Positions 7,845-16,188 of a stretch of 26,698 nt of DNA are shown piece after piece. The notes under the pieces were generated by a model, which saw nothing but the letters and a program-made list of their open reading frames with translations, made no database searches and had not been told where the DNA came from. This DNA comes from an uncultured Eubacteriales bacterium (GTDB taxonomy: Bacteria > Bacillota > Clostridia > Oscillospirales > CAG-382): the NCBI GenBank assembly GCA_934446095.1, contig CAKSDR010000018.1, positions 1 through 26,698 on the forward strand. The letters run 5' to 3'. Position 1 is the stretch's first letter. The number at the start of each line of letters is the position of its first letter. A program made the position numbers and the translations under genes.

Positions 7845-8017
7845 CAGAGTTCTTTATAAATCCCGTTTTTGTCATTGCAAAATTGCGTATAATTCAAAAG
7901 ACCGAATAATAATATTACTTTATAGGAAGTCCGAAATTTTAAAAATTAAATAGCTAGGACCCATGCAGCAAGACTTGTGTATAAATGGATTTGTTTGCTA
8001 TAAAGGAGGAAATAACT
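7845..8017 (+). other. Non-coding gap between glgB and glgC with a possible internal promoter
   Basis: This is the only long gap in the glycogen operon. It holds a perfect TATAAT at 7888-7893 but only a poor -35 (GTTTTT, 17 bases upstream), a small A/T palindrome near 7937-7949 (AATTTT-A-AAAATT), and the glgC ribosome site. I see no terminator and no riboswitch class I can name. Confidence 0.35.
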
Positions 8018-9235
8018 TTGTTCAAGAAAAAAGAATGCGTGGCAATGCTTCTTGCAGGAGGACAGGGAAGCAGACTGTTTGCGTTAACGCAAAAGACTGC
8101 AAAACCGGCAGTAAGTTTCGGCGGCAAGTATAGAATTATAGATTTCACGCTGTCAAACTGTATAAATTCAGGTATTGATACGGTGGGGGTGCTTACTCAG
8201 TATCAGCCGCTTGTGCTAAATGAATATATAGGAAACGGGCAAACATGGGATCTTGACCGGACATACGGCGGAATAAGCATACTGCCGCCTTATCAGGGGC
8301 ATAAAAAGGCAGACTGGTATTCGGGAACCGCAAATGCGATATATCAGAACATGAACTTTATAAGCCGCTTTTCTCCCGAATATGTCCTTATATTATCAGG
8401 AGATCATATATATAAAATGGAATACGACAAGATGCTTTCGTTTCATAAACAAAACGGGGCTGCGTGCACGATTGCGGTGATTGATGTTCCGATAGAAGAG
8501 GCAAGCAGATTCGGAATAATGAGCGCATATGATGACGGAAGGATATATAAATTCGCCGAAAAGCCGAAAAACCCGGAAAGTACGCTTGCTTCCATGGGTA
8601 TATACATATTTGATTATAAAAAACTTTCGGAATATCTTGAGCAGGATGAGCATGATAAAAATTCTTCAAAGGACTTCGGAAAAGATATTATACCTAAAAT
8701 GCTTGCGGCAGGCGAGAAAATGTACGCATATCATTTTTCCGGATATTGGAAAGATGTGGGTACGATAAAGAGTCTTTGGGAGGCAAATATGGACTTGCTC
8801 GGTGAAAGTCCGGAACTTTCGCTTTCCGATAAAAAATGGCGCATATATTCGAAAAATAACGCGCTGCCTCCGCATTTTGCGGGAAAAGAAGCCAAGATAC
8901 ATAATTCGCTTATAACTGAAGGATGCGAAATATACGGAACTGTTGAGAATTCGGTTTTGTCGGGCGGAGTTATTGTAGAAAAGGGCGCCTGTGTAAAAGA
9001 CTGCGTAATTATGAACGGAGTCGTAATAAAAGAAAATGCGCATGTGGATTATTCCATTGTGGACAGCACAGTTACAATAGGCAAGAACGCGTCAATCGGA
9101 AAAGATAAGAAAATATCAGCAGGAATTACGGTTATAGGGGCAGGTCTTGATATACCCGACGGAACTGTTATTCCTGACGATACGATTGCAGACGACAGTT
9201 ATTACAGCGAAAATATAAAGGAGGGTAAAAACTGA
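8018..9235 (+). CDS. glgC: Glucose-1-phosphate adenylyltransferase catalytic subunit GlgC
   Basis: Makes ADP-glucose from ATP and glucose 1-phosphate, the first committed step of glycogen synthesis. The 405-residue product has the nucleotidyltransferase loop LLAGGQGSRL (11-20), then KPAVSFGGKYRIIDFTLSNC, the glucose-1-phosphate region (RFGIMSAYDDGRIYKFAEKP, about 165-185), and a C-terminal left-handed beta-helix of hexapeptide repeats. The open frame begins at an ATG at 7985, but the AAAGGAGGA at 8002-8010 lies 7 bases before TTG 8018, and starting there gives the normal family N-terminus (MFKKKECVAMLLAGG). The stop overlaps the glgD start by one base (TGATG), so the two subunits are translationally coupled, as expected for a GlgC/GlgD heteromer. 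Confidence 0.96.
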   Translation: MFKKKECVAMLLAGGQGSRLFALTQKTAKPAVSFGGKYRIIDFTLSNCINSGIDTVGVLTQYQPLVLNEYIGNGQTWDLDRTYGGISILPPYQGHKKADWYSGTANAIYQNMNFISRFSPEYVLILSGDHIYKMEYDKMLSFHKQNGAACTIAVIDVPIEEASRFGIMSAYDDGRIYKFAEKPKNPESTLASMGIYIFDYKKLSEYLEQDEHDKNSSKDFGKDIIPKMLAAGEKMYAYHFSGYWKDVGTIKSLWEANMDLLGESPELSLSDKKWRIYSKNNALPPHFAGKEAKIHNSLITEGCEIYGTVENSVLSGGVIVEKGACVKDCVIMNGVVIKENAHVDYSIVDSTVTIGKNASIGKDKKISAGITVIGAGLDIPDGTVIPDDTIADDSYYSENIKEGKN

Positions 9236-10365
9236 TGACAGCGGCAGGACTTATTTTTTCAAACATTCATGACAAAAGCATACCTGAACTTACACACAGA
9301 AGGACAATGGCATCGGTTCCCTTCGGCTGCAGATACAGACTTATAGACTTTACGCTTTCAAATATGGTGAACGCAGGGATAAGCAAAGTCGGCGTAATTA
9401 CGCATAATAATTATCAGTCGCTTATGGATCATCTCGGAACAGGTAAGGACTGGGATCTCGCAAGGCGCTCGGGCGGAATAAAGATTTTGCCGCCGTTTAT
9501 AACTTCATATGCCGGAGCTACTGCCGCAAACCTTTATACGACAAGACTTGAAGCGCTTATGGGTGTTACAAATTTCATATCGCACTGCGATGAGGACTAC
9601 ATTGTTCTGTCTGACTGCGATGTAATATGCAACCTCGACCTTAAAGATGTTATAGAAAAACATATAGAAAGCGGCGCCGATATAACATTTGTCGCAAAAC
9701 GAGAGAACCTGACAGAACAAAGGGCTGAAAACAGGGTGTTCTTTGAAACGAAAGACGGAAGAATTACCCGCGTATACGATATGCCGAAACATGTGAAAGG
9801 CGAATACGAGGTTTCCCTTAACATTTGGGTCATGGGAACTAAGTATCTTTATAATTTGCTGATTGACGCAATGTCAAAAGATCTTAAAAGTTTTAATCTT
9901 GACATAGTTTCGAAAAACACTGAAAGATGCAACTTCAGAATATATGAACACGAAGGATATTATGCTCAGATATGTTCTATGGAAGAGTATTTTGCGTGCA
10001 ATATGGAACAGCTTTGCGGAAATATAAGAAATGAACTTTTTAAAATAGAAGACAGGCCCGTGTATACAAAAATCAGAAATTCGGCGCCTACTTTGTATAT
10101 GAACAATGCAAAAGTAAATAATTCTCTTATTGCCGACGGCTGCGTTATCGAAGGAAGCGTTGAAAACAGCATAATTTTCCGCGGTGTAAAGATAGGCAAA
10201 AACTGTGTTGTTAAAAATTCAATACTTATGCAGGATACGTATGTCGGAGAAAACGTAAGACTCAACTGCGTAATTACCGATAAAAATGTTATAATAAGAG
10301 ATGGAAACGAACTTTCCGGATACAAATCAAAACCGTTTTTTATAAATAAAGGAGCAATGGTATGA
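9235..10365 (+). CDS. glgD: Glucose-1-phosphate adenylyltransferase subunit GlgD (non-catalytic/regulatory)
   Basis: A 376-residue paralogue of GlgC. In Firmicutes GlgD is largely inactive by itself and activates GlgC in a mixed complex. The sequence shows why: the N-terminus reads AAGLIFSNIHDKSIPELT in place of the GGXGXRL nucleotide loop, while the following fold (FGCRYRLIDFTLSNMVNAGI) and the C-terminal hexapeptide beta-helix (about 280-360) are kept. The start is preceded by AAAGGAGGG and overlaps the glgC stop; its own stop overlaps the glgA start by 4 bases (ATGA). These overlaps suggest matched production of GlgC, GlgD and GlgA. Loss of catalysis is inferred from the missing loop and from known GlgD proteins. 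Confidence 0.95.
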   Translation: MTAAGLIFSNIHDKSIPELTHRRTMASVPFGCRYRLIDFTLSNMVNAGISKVGVITHNNYQSLMDHLGTGKDWDLARRSGGIKILPPFITSYAGATAANLYTTRLEALMGVTNFISHCDEDYIVLSDCDVICNLDLKDVIEKHIESGADITFVAKRENLTEQRAENRVFFETKDGRITRVYDMPKHVKGEYEVSLNIWVMGTKYLYNLLIDAMSKDLKSFNLDIVSKNTERCNFRIYEHEGYYAQICSMEEYFACNMEQLCGNIRNELFKIEDRPVYTKIRNSAPTLYMNNAKVNNSLIADGCVIEGSVENSIIFRGVKIGKNCVVKNSILMQDTYVGENVRLNCVITDKNVIIRDGNELSGYKSKPFFINKGAMV

Positions 10366-11807
10366 AAAAAATACTGTTTGTGGGCAGCGAAGTTATGCCG
10401 TATGCCGCAACCGGCGGACTCGGAGATGTGCTGGGCTCGCTTCCCGAGGCGATAAAAAAATGCGACGATAACTTTGACGTAAGAGTCATGATGCCCCTTT
10501 ACGGCGTTATCGAAGAAAAATACCGCCGGGAAATGAAGTTTATAAAATCAATAAGCGTAAGCCTTGCATGGAGAAACCTGTACTGCGGAATATTTGAACT
10601 CAGAAAAAACGGTGTTGTATATTATTTTCTTGACAATGAGTATTATTTTAAAAGAGCAGGGCTTTACGGCGATTTTGACGACGGAGAAAAATTTGCTTTT
10701 TTCTGTGCTGCCGTGCTTAAAGTTATGCCGCATATAAATTTTTTCCCCGATATTCTTCATGCACATGATTGGCAGAGCGCTTTGTCGATAATATATCTGA
10801 ACATGAAGTACAAACAAATCGAAGAATACAAAAACATAAGAACAATATTCACAATTCACAATATACAATATCAGGGGCAGTACGACTTTGCAATACTTGG
10901 GGATGTGTTTGATCTGGGACCCGATGCAAGAGAGTATGTCGATTATAACGGCTGCATAAACCTGATGAAAGGCGCTGTGATTTTATGCGATTATATATCG
11001 ACAGTTTCCCCTCAGTACGCAAAGGAAATTACGCAGGCGGAACATTCGCATGATCTTCATCATATACTCGGACCGTGCCATGAAAAAATACACGGAATTT
11101 TAAACGGCATTGATTATGATTACTACGATCCTTCAAAGGATGAGGACCTGTATGTGAATTATACATGGAGAAGTCCCGGGAAAAAGGGCGCAAACAAGGA
11201 AAAACTTCAGGAATATCTTCATCTTCCCGTAAGAAAAGATGTGCCATTGATGTCAGTGATTTCAAGACTTGTAAGCCATAAGGGAATTGACCTTATAAAA
11301 AATGTTCTTGAGGATATTATTGCAAATTCCGACGTTCAGTTTATTGTGCTTGGCACGGGAGATATGGACTATGAAAATTACTTCAGATATCTTCAGGGCA
11401 AATATGACAGCAAGGTCCGCGCAATAATTGCATACGATAGGGCATTGTCAAAAAAAATATACGCTTCGTCTGATATATTTATAATGCCCTCAAAGAGCGA
11501 ACCCTGCGGGCTTTCACAAATGATAGCGTCAAGATACGGAGCAGTTCCCGTCGTCAGGGAAACGGGAGGACTTTATGACTCTATAAAAGGATATTATGAG
11601 GATTCTGAAGGAGTGTTGCACGGAAACGGATTTACTTTCAGAAATTATTACGCATATGAACTGAAAGACAGAATTTATGCCGCCCTCGGATTGTATAAAG
11701 ACAGAGAAAAATGGGAAAAATTTGTAAAGACAGTAATGAGAAAAGATTTTTCATGGGACATGTCGGCAAAAAAATATATAGAAATGTATAACGATTTAGT
11801 TATTTAA
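10362..11807 (+). CDS. glgA: Glycogen (ADP-glucose) synthase GlgA
   Basis: A GT5 GT-B-fold glycosyltransferase that adds glucose from ADP-glucose to alpha-1,4-glucan. The product is 481 residues, the normal length. Seen: an N-terminal PYAATGGLGDVLGSLP at 13-28, HDWQSAL (135-141), TIHNIQYQG with H166, SRLVSHKG with R302 and K307, and SEPCGLSQM with E380, all matching GlgA active-site positions. One oddity: the N-terminal KXGGL lysine that contacts ADP-glucose phosphates in E. coli (K15) is replaced by Ala16. Start ATG has AAAGGAG about 7 bases upstream and overlaps glgD by 4 bases. The product is cytosolic. The remaining catalytic residues are intact, so I expect an active enzyme. Confidence 0.95.
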   Translation: MKKILFVGSEVMPYAATGGLGDVLGSLPEAIKKCDDNFDVRVMMPLYGVIEEKYRREMKFIKSISVSLAWRNLYCGIFELRKNGVVYYFLDNEYYFKRAGLYGDFDDGEKFAFFCAAVLKVMPHINFFPDILHAHDWQSALSIIYLNMKYKQIEEYKNIRTIFTIHNIQYQGQYDFAILGDVFDLGPDAREYVDYNGCINLMKGAVILCDYISTVSPQYAKEITQAEHSHDLHHILGPCHEKIHGILNGIDYDYYDPSKDEDLYVNYTWRSPGKKGANKEKLQEYLHLPVRKDVPLMSVISRLVSHKGIDLIKNVLEDIIANSDVQFIVLGTGDMDYENYFRYLQGKYDSKVRAIIAYDRALSKKIYASSDIFIMPSKSEPCGLSQMIASRYGAVPVVRETGGLYDSIKGYYEDSEGVLHGNGFTFRNYYAYELKDRIYAALGLYKDREKWEKFVKTVMRKDFSWDMSAKKYIEMYNDLVI

Positions 11808-11831
11808 ATTACCTGAAAGGAAATAAAGACA

Positions 11832-14261
11832 TTGAACTATACGGCAGAAGATGTAAAAGAAATACTTACAAGCAAACTTTCAAGATACTACGGTACGTCG
11901 CCTCAGGAAGCGACAAAAGATCAAATGTATAAGACCGTATCGGTCGCGGTAAAGGATATCCTTACTCAAAAAAGAAAAGACTATAAAAAGGCGGTAAACA
12001 GCGCGGGCGGAAAAAGAGTGTATTATATGTGCATGGAATTTTTGCTCGGCAGAAGTCTTAAAATAAACTTATTTAACCTTTCGCTGACAGGCGTTTTCAG
12101 AAACGCGCTTTCGCAGTTGGGATTCAGCCTTGATGACTTGTACGAATGCGAACCTGACGCAGGTCTTGGCAACGGAGGGCTCGGCAGACTTGCCGCATGC
12201 TTTATGGACTCGCTGTCATCACTCGATTATCCTGCAACGGGATTTTCAATATGCTACGAATACGGACTTTTTAAGCAAAAGATAGTTGACGGCATGCAGG
12301 TGGAACTTCCGGATATATGGCTCCCCGGCGGAGAGGTGTGGCTTGTACCGAGAACCGACAGGATATTTAAAGTAAAATTCGGCGGAAGAATAAGAGAAAA
12401 TTGGCAGGACGGCGGCCTTAATATAAGTTATGAGGATTACGACGAGGTTGAGGCCGTGCCATACGATATGATGATTTCGGGCTACGACTCTGAAGCAGTA
12501 AGTCAGTTAAGGCTTTGGAGAGCACGCGATATTGTTAATTTCAATATGAAACTGTTTTCGCAGGGTCAGTATATGAAAGCGCTGCAGGAAAGTACGAATG
12601 CGGAGATAATTTCAAAGGTTTTGTATCCTTCTGACAATCATAACGAAGGAAAACTTTTAAGGCTTACACAGCAGTACTTCCTTGTTTCCGCATCATGCCA
12701 AAGCATTATAAGAGATCATATGGCAGTGTACGGAACCCTTGACAATTTTTCTGAAAAAGTTGCAATTCATATTAACGATACTCATCCGGCACTTTGCATA
12801 CCGGAACTTATGAGAATATTTATGGATGAATATAAACTTGACTGGGACAGCGCATGGAAAACAGTTACCGAGAGCGTAACATATACAAACCATACTGTTA
12901 TGCCGGAAGCTCTTGAATGCTGGAATGAAGATTTATTTAAGTTAAAACTGCCGAGAATATATTCTATTGTGCATGAAATAAACAGAAGATTCTGCGAGAG
13001 GGCATGGGAATATTTCCCCGGAAACTGGCAGAAGATTTCGGATCTTGCAATAATCGGATATTCTCAGATAAGAATGGCAAATCTTTCAATAATCGGTTCC
13101 CATAAGGTAAACGGAGTTTCCAAACTTCACTCCGAAATACTGAAAACACAAACCTTTAAGGATTTTTATAAGATGTTCCCCGAACGTTTTACAAATGTAA
13201 CAAACGGCGTTGCGCACAGAAGGTGGCTTAATTGCTCAAACCCTGCGCTGACATCGCTTATTGACGAATGCATCGGAACAGAGTATTATAAAAATCCCGA
13301 ATATTTGTCCGAATTTGCAAAGTTTGCAAATGATAAAAACGTTATAAAAAGTTTGCAGGAAATAAAACTTAACAATAAAATAACTTTTTCAAACAAAGTT
13401 TTTGAAAAAACCGGCATAAAAATTGATCCGTCATCGGTGTATGACGTTCATATAAAAAGGCTTCACGAATATAAAAGACAACTGCTTAATGCGCTGAATA
13501 TTATAAGTTTGTATAATATGCTGAAAGAAAATCCGGATGTGGATATGCAGCCGCAGACTTTTATATTTGCTGCAAAAGCGGCGCCCGGCTATGAAATGGC
13601 AAAGAAAATTATTAAACTTATATACTTTATTTCGATGGAAATAAATAAAAATCCTAAAATAAGGGAAAAATTGTCAGTAGTTTTCCTTGAGGATTATAAC
13701 GTAAGTCTTGCCGAAGCCCTGATACCTGCTGCCGAGATCAGCGAACAGATATCACTTGCCGGAAAAGAGGCAAGCGGTACCGGCTGCATGAAGCTTATGA
13801 TGAACGGCGCTCTTACAATCGGCACGCTTGACGGAGCAAATATTGAAATTATGGATAAAGCGGGCAAAGATAATATCTTTATCTTCGGACTCTCGGCAGA
13901 TGAAGTTGAAAATAACTGGACAATGGGCTATAATTCCGCACTTTTCTATGCAAATAACACGAGATTGAAAAACGCTGTCGATAGTTTAAACGCGGGATTT
14001 GACGGAGAAAGTTTTTCTGATATTCACAATTATCTGCTGTCAGGTCATGGCGTTGCAGACCCGTACATGTGCCTCGCCGATTTCGACTCATATTCAAAAA
14101 CTCATGACGAAATGATAAATCTTTATAATAGAGATAAGACATTGTGGAACCGCATGTCAATATTCAACATCGCAGGTTCGGGACATTTTGCGGCGGACAG
14201 AAGTATTGAAGAATATGCCAACAATATATGGAATATTAAAAAAATAGTATCGGAAGACTGA
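11832..14261 (+). CDS. glgP: Glycogen/starch phosphorylase
   Basis: A GT35 enzyme that releases glucose 1-phosphate from alpha-1,4-glucan ends using phosphate and pyridoxal phosphate. The 809-residue product has the N-terminal YYMCMEFLLGRSL, the CEPDAGLGNGGLGRLAACFMDS substrate loop region (about 105-125), HINDTHPAL (about 315), and the PLP motif ASGTGCMKLMMNGAL, with Lys654 as the expected Schiff-base residue, then GTLDGANIEI. It starts at TTG 11832, preceded by AAAGGA about 10 bases upstream; no better start is seen. It lies 24 bp after glgA. Its product feeds, through phosphoglucomutase, into glycolysis (pfkA nearby). Catalytic motifs are complete. Confidence 0.97.
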   Translation: MNYTAEDVKEILTSKLSRYYGTSPQEATKDQMYKTVSVAVKDILTQKRKDYKKAVNSAGGKRVYYMCMEFLLGRSLKINLFNLSLTGVFRNALSQLGFSLDDLYECEPDAGLGNGGLGRLAACFMDSLSSLDYPATGFSICYEYGLFKQKIVDGMQVELPDIWLPGGEVWLVPRTDRIFKVKFGGRIRENWQDGGLNISYEDYDEVEAVPYDMMISGYDSEAVSQLRLWRARDIVNFNMKLFSQGQYMKALQESTNAEIISKVLYPSDNHNEGKLLRLTQQYFLVSASCQSIIRDHMAVYGTLDNFSEKVAIHINDTHPALCIPELMRIFMDEYKLDWDSAWKTVTESVTYTNHTVMPEALECWNEDLFKLKLPRIYSIVHEINRRFCERAWEYFPGNWQKISDLAIIGYSQIRMANLSIIGSHKVNGVSKLHSEILKTQTFKDFYKMFPERFTNVTNGVAHRRWLNCSNPALTSLIDECIGTEYYKNPEYLSEFAKFANDKNVIKSLQEIKLNNKITFSNKVFEKTGIKIDPSSVYDVHIKRLHEYKRQLLNALNIISLYNMLKENPDVDMQPQTFIFAAKAAPGYEMAKKIIKLIYFISMEINKNPKIREKLSVVFLEDYNVSLAEALIPAAEISEQISLAGKEASGTGCMKLMMNGALTIGTLDGANIEIMDKAGKDNIFIFGLSADEVENNWTMGYNSALFYANNTRLKNAVDSLNAGFDGESFSDIHNYLLSGHGVADPYMCLADFDSYSKTHDEMINLYNRDKTLWNRMSIFNIAGSGHFAADRSIEEYANNIWNIKKIVSED

Positions 14262-14366
14262 AAATAAAACATGATAATTGCAGCACCTGACGCTTTGTAG
14301 GCGGAAGGGGATATAAAGCTTGTAACACTGAAAAACAATAAAAACATTTTTGAAAAAGCATGCGGT

Positions 14367-16172
14367 TTGCGTGATAAAATCAGATTTTTATTATATGTGA
14401 ACAGAAAACTCGGCTTTAGAAAAGCGGAAATGTCAATAAATAGCGGGAAAACAGGCAGAGTTTTTCGGTTTGATTTTCAAAGGATCGAGAACGGGTTTGA
14501 TATATATGAACTTGCACTTGATTTTTCAGCCCTTTCATGTGATACGGACTTGTATTATTTTTTCATAATACTCTATATAAACGAATTTCATAAGTTCTGT
14601 TTTGGCAGCAAGAATAATGTCGACGGGGAACTTTTCGCTGAAGAAAAAAAGGTCCGTCCGTTCAGATTTCTTGTTTATGACAATAATTATACAACACCGG
14701 ATTGGTTCAAGACCGGCGTTATGTATCATATTTTTGTAGACCGGTTTGCAAAGGGAAGTGTTGATGTAGGCAAAAGGGATGATGCAATAATAAACGGCGA
14801 CTGGTATTATGGAAAACCGCAGTTCGGAAATAAACCGGGAGATTTTTGCAGCAATAATATGTTTTTCGGCGGAACACTTTACGGAGTGTGCGAAAAACTT
14901 TCTTACCTTAAAAGCCTCGGAGTTAAAAGCATATATTTAAGCCCGATTTTTGAAGCATATTCCAATCATAAGTATGATACCGGAAATTATATGAAAATTG
15001 ACGATATGTTCGGCGGCGAAAAGGCTTTTTTAAAACTGATACAAGAGTGTGAAAAAAACGGAATTAAAGTAATTCTTGACGGAGTATTCAATCATACGGG
15101 GTCTGACAGTATATATTTCAATAAAAACGGCAGATATAAGGAAACCGGAGCATATCAGTCGAGAGATTCAAAGTACTGCAACTGGTATAATTTTAAAAAT
15201 TTTCCCGATGAGTATGAATGCTGGTGGGGAATTGATATATTGCCGAGACTCAATCTTATGAATCCCGAAACGCAGGAATATTTTCTCGGTGAAAGAGGCG
15301 TTGTGGTAAATTACCTAAAAAAAGGTATATCGGGATTTCGGCTTGACGTTGCGGATGAACTGCCGGAGATGTTTCTTACAAATCTCAGAACAAGCATAAA
15401 AACTGAAAAAAATGATGCGGTTATTATAGGTGAAGTATGGGAAAATGCGGCAGACAAGGTTGCGTATTCCAAATTAAGACGTTATTTTCAGGGCGGTCAA
15501 CTCGATTCGGTAATGAATTATCCGATAAAAGACGCAATTGTTTCGTATATGAAAACGGGCAAAGCCGCTGATATATATAACTGTGTGTGCGATATTTATT
15601 CAAGTTATCCTTTGTTTGTGTCAAATTGCCTTATGAATATTCTTGGAACACATGACACGGAAAGGATACTTACAGTACTCGGAACAGACAGATATAAAAG
15701 TTTGTCAAATGAGGAACTGTCAAATTTCTGCATGTCTGATAATGAAATAATAAAGGGGAAAAAATTGCTGAAGATAGCGTCGGCACTTCAGTATACGCTC
15801 CCCGGAGTGCCGAGCATTTTTTACGGCGACGAGGCAGGCGTGCAGGGGGGGCATGACCCTTTTTGCAGAAAAACATATCCGTGGGGAAAAGAAGACGAAG
15901 ATCTTGTTATGCATTACAGAAAACTCGGCAAGTTAAAATTGAAAGAAAAATGCTTGCAGTTCGGATGTTTGAAGGATATTTTTGCTGATGGCGGAGTCTT
16001 TAAATTTGACAGAATTTATGAAGATGAAAAAATTTCGGTTGTTGTGAATATGTCGCAGGAAGATGAGATTTTTGCTCTTTCAGATAAATGCATCGATTTG
16101 TACTCGGGACAGAAGTATAGCGACAACGTTGTAATAGGAAAGAATGAGGTTGCAATATTAAAGTATATTTGA
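14367..16172 (+). CDS. GH13 alpha-amylase family glycosidase, cytoplasmic (start uncertain)
   Basis: A neopullulanase/maltogenic-amylase-like GH13 protein. From TTG 14367 (601 residues): an N-terminal beta-sandwich-like domain (about 1-105), MYHIFVDRFA at 119-128, region I VILDGVFNHTG (235-245), nucleophile D327 in GFRLDVADE, acid/base E356 in IIGEVWE, and region IV GTHDTER with D430, then a short C-terminal beta domain. All catalytic residues are present. There is no signal peptide, so it probably acts on internal glycogen or maltodextrin. The 5' end is odd: TTG 14367 has no ribosome site, and the frame stays open upstream to a TAG at 14298. That upstream stretch resembles the first strand of the N-terminal domain in relatives, suggesting the true start is near 14313 at a non-standard codon, or that the gene is damaged at its 5' end. 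Hydrolysis or transfer specificity cannot be read from motifs alone. Confidence 0.85.
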   Translation: MRDKIRFLLYVNRKLGFRKAEMSINSGKTGRVFRFDFQRIENGFDIYELALDFSALSCDTDLYYFFIILYINEFHKFCFGSKNNVDGELFAEEKKVRPFRFLVYDNNYTTPDWFKTGVMYHIFVDRFAKGSVDVGKRDDAIINGDWYYGKPQFGNKPGDFCSNNMFFGGTLYGVCEKLSYLKSLGVKSIYLSPIFEAYSNHKYDTGNYMKIDDMFGGEKAFLKLIQECEKNGIKVILDGVFNHTGSDSIYFNKNGRYKETGAYQSRDSKYCNWYNFKNFPDEYECWWGIDILPRLNLMNPETQEYFLGERGVVVNYLKKGISGFRLDVADELPEMFLTNLRTSIKTEKNDAVIIGEVWENAADKVAYSKLRRYFQGGQLDSVMNYPIKDAIVSYMKTGKAADIYNCVCDIYSSYPLFVSNCLMNILGTHDTERILTVLGTDRYKSLSNEELSNFCMSDNEIIKGKKLLKIASALQYTLPGVPSIFYGDEAGVQGGHDPFCRKTYPWGKEDEDLVMHYRKLGKLKLKEKCLQFGCLKDIFADGGVFKFDRIYEDEKISVVVNMSQEDEIFALSDKCIDLYSGQKYSDNVVIGKNEVAILKYI

Positions 16173-16188
16173 ACGTGAGGTGAAAAAA

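Noticed and set aside
9235..10365. Second catalytic GlgC
   Set aside because: The GGXGXRL nucleotide loop is missing, matching the non-catalytic GlgD subunit.
14271..14300. Nine-codon ORF MIIAAPDAL before the GH13 gene as a real leader peptide
   Set aside because: It lacks a clear ribosome site; mentioned in the GH13 5'-end finding but not called as a gene.
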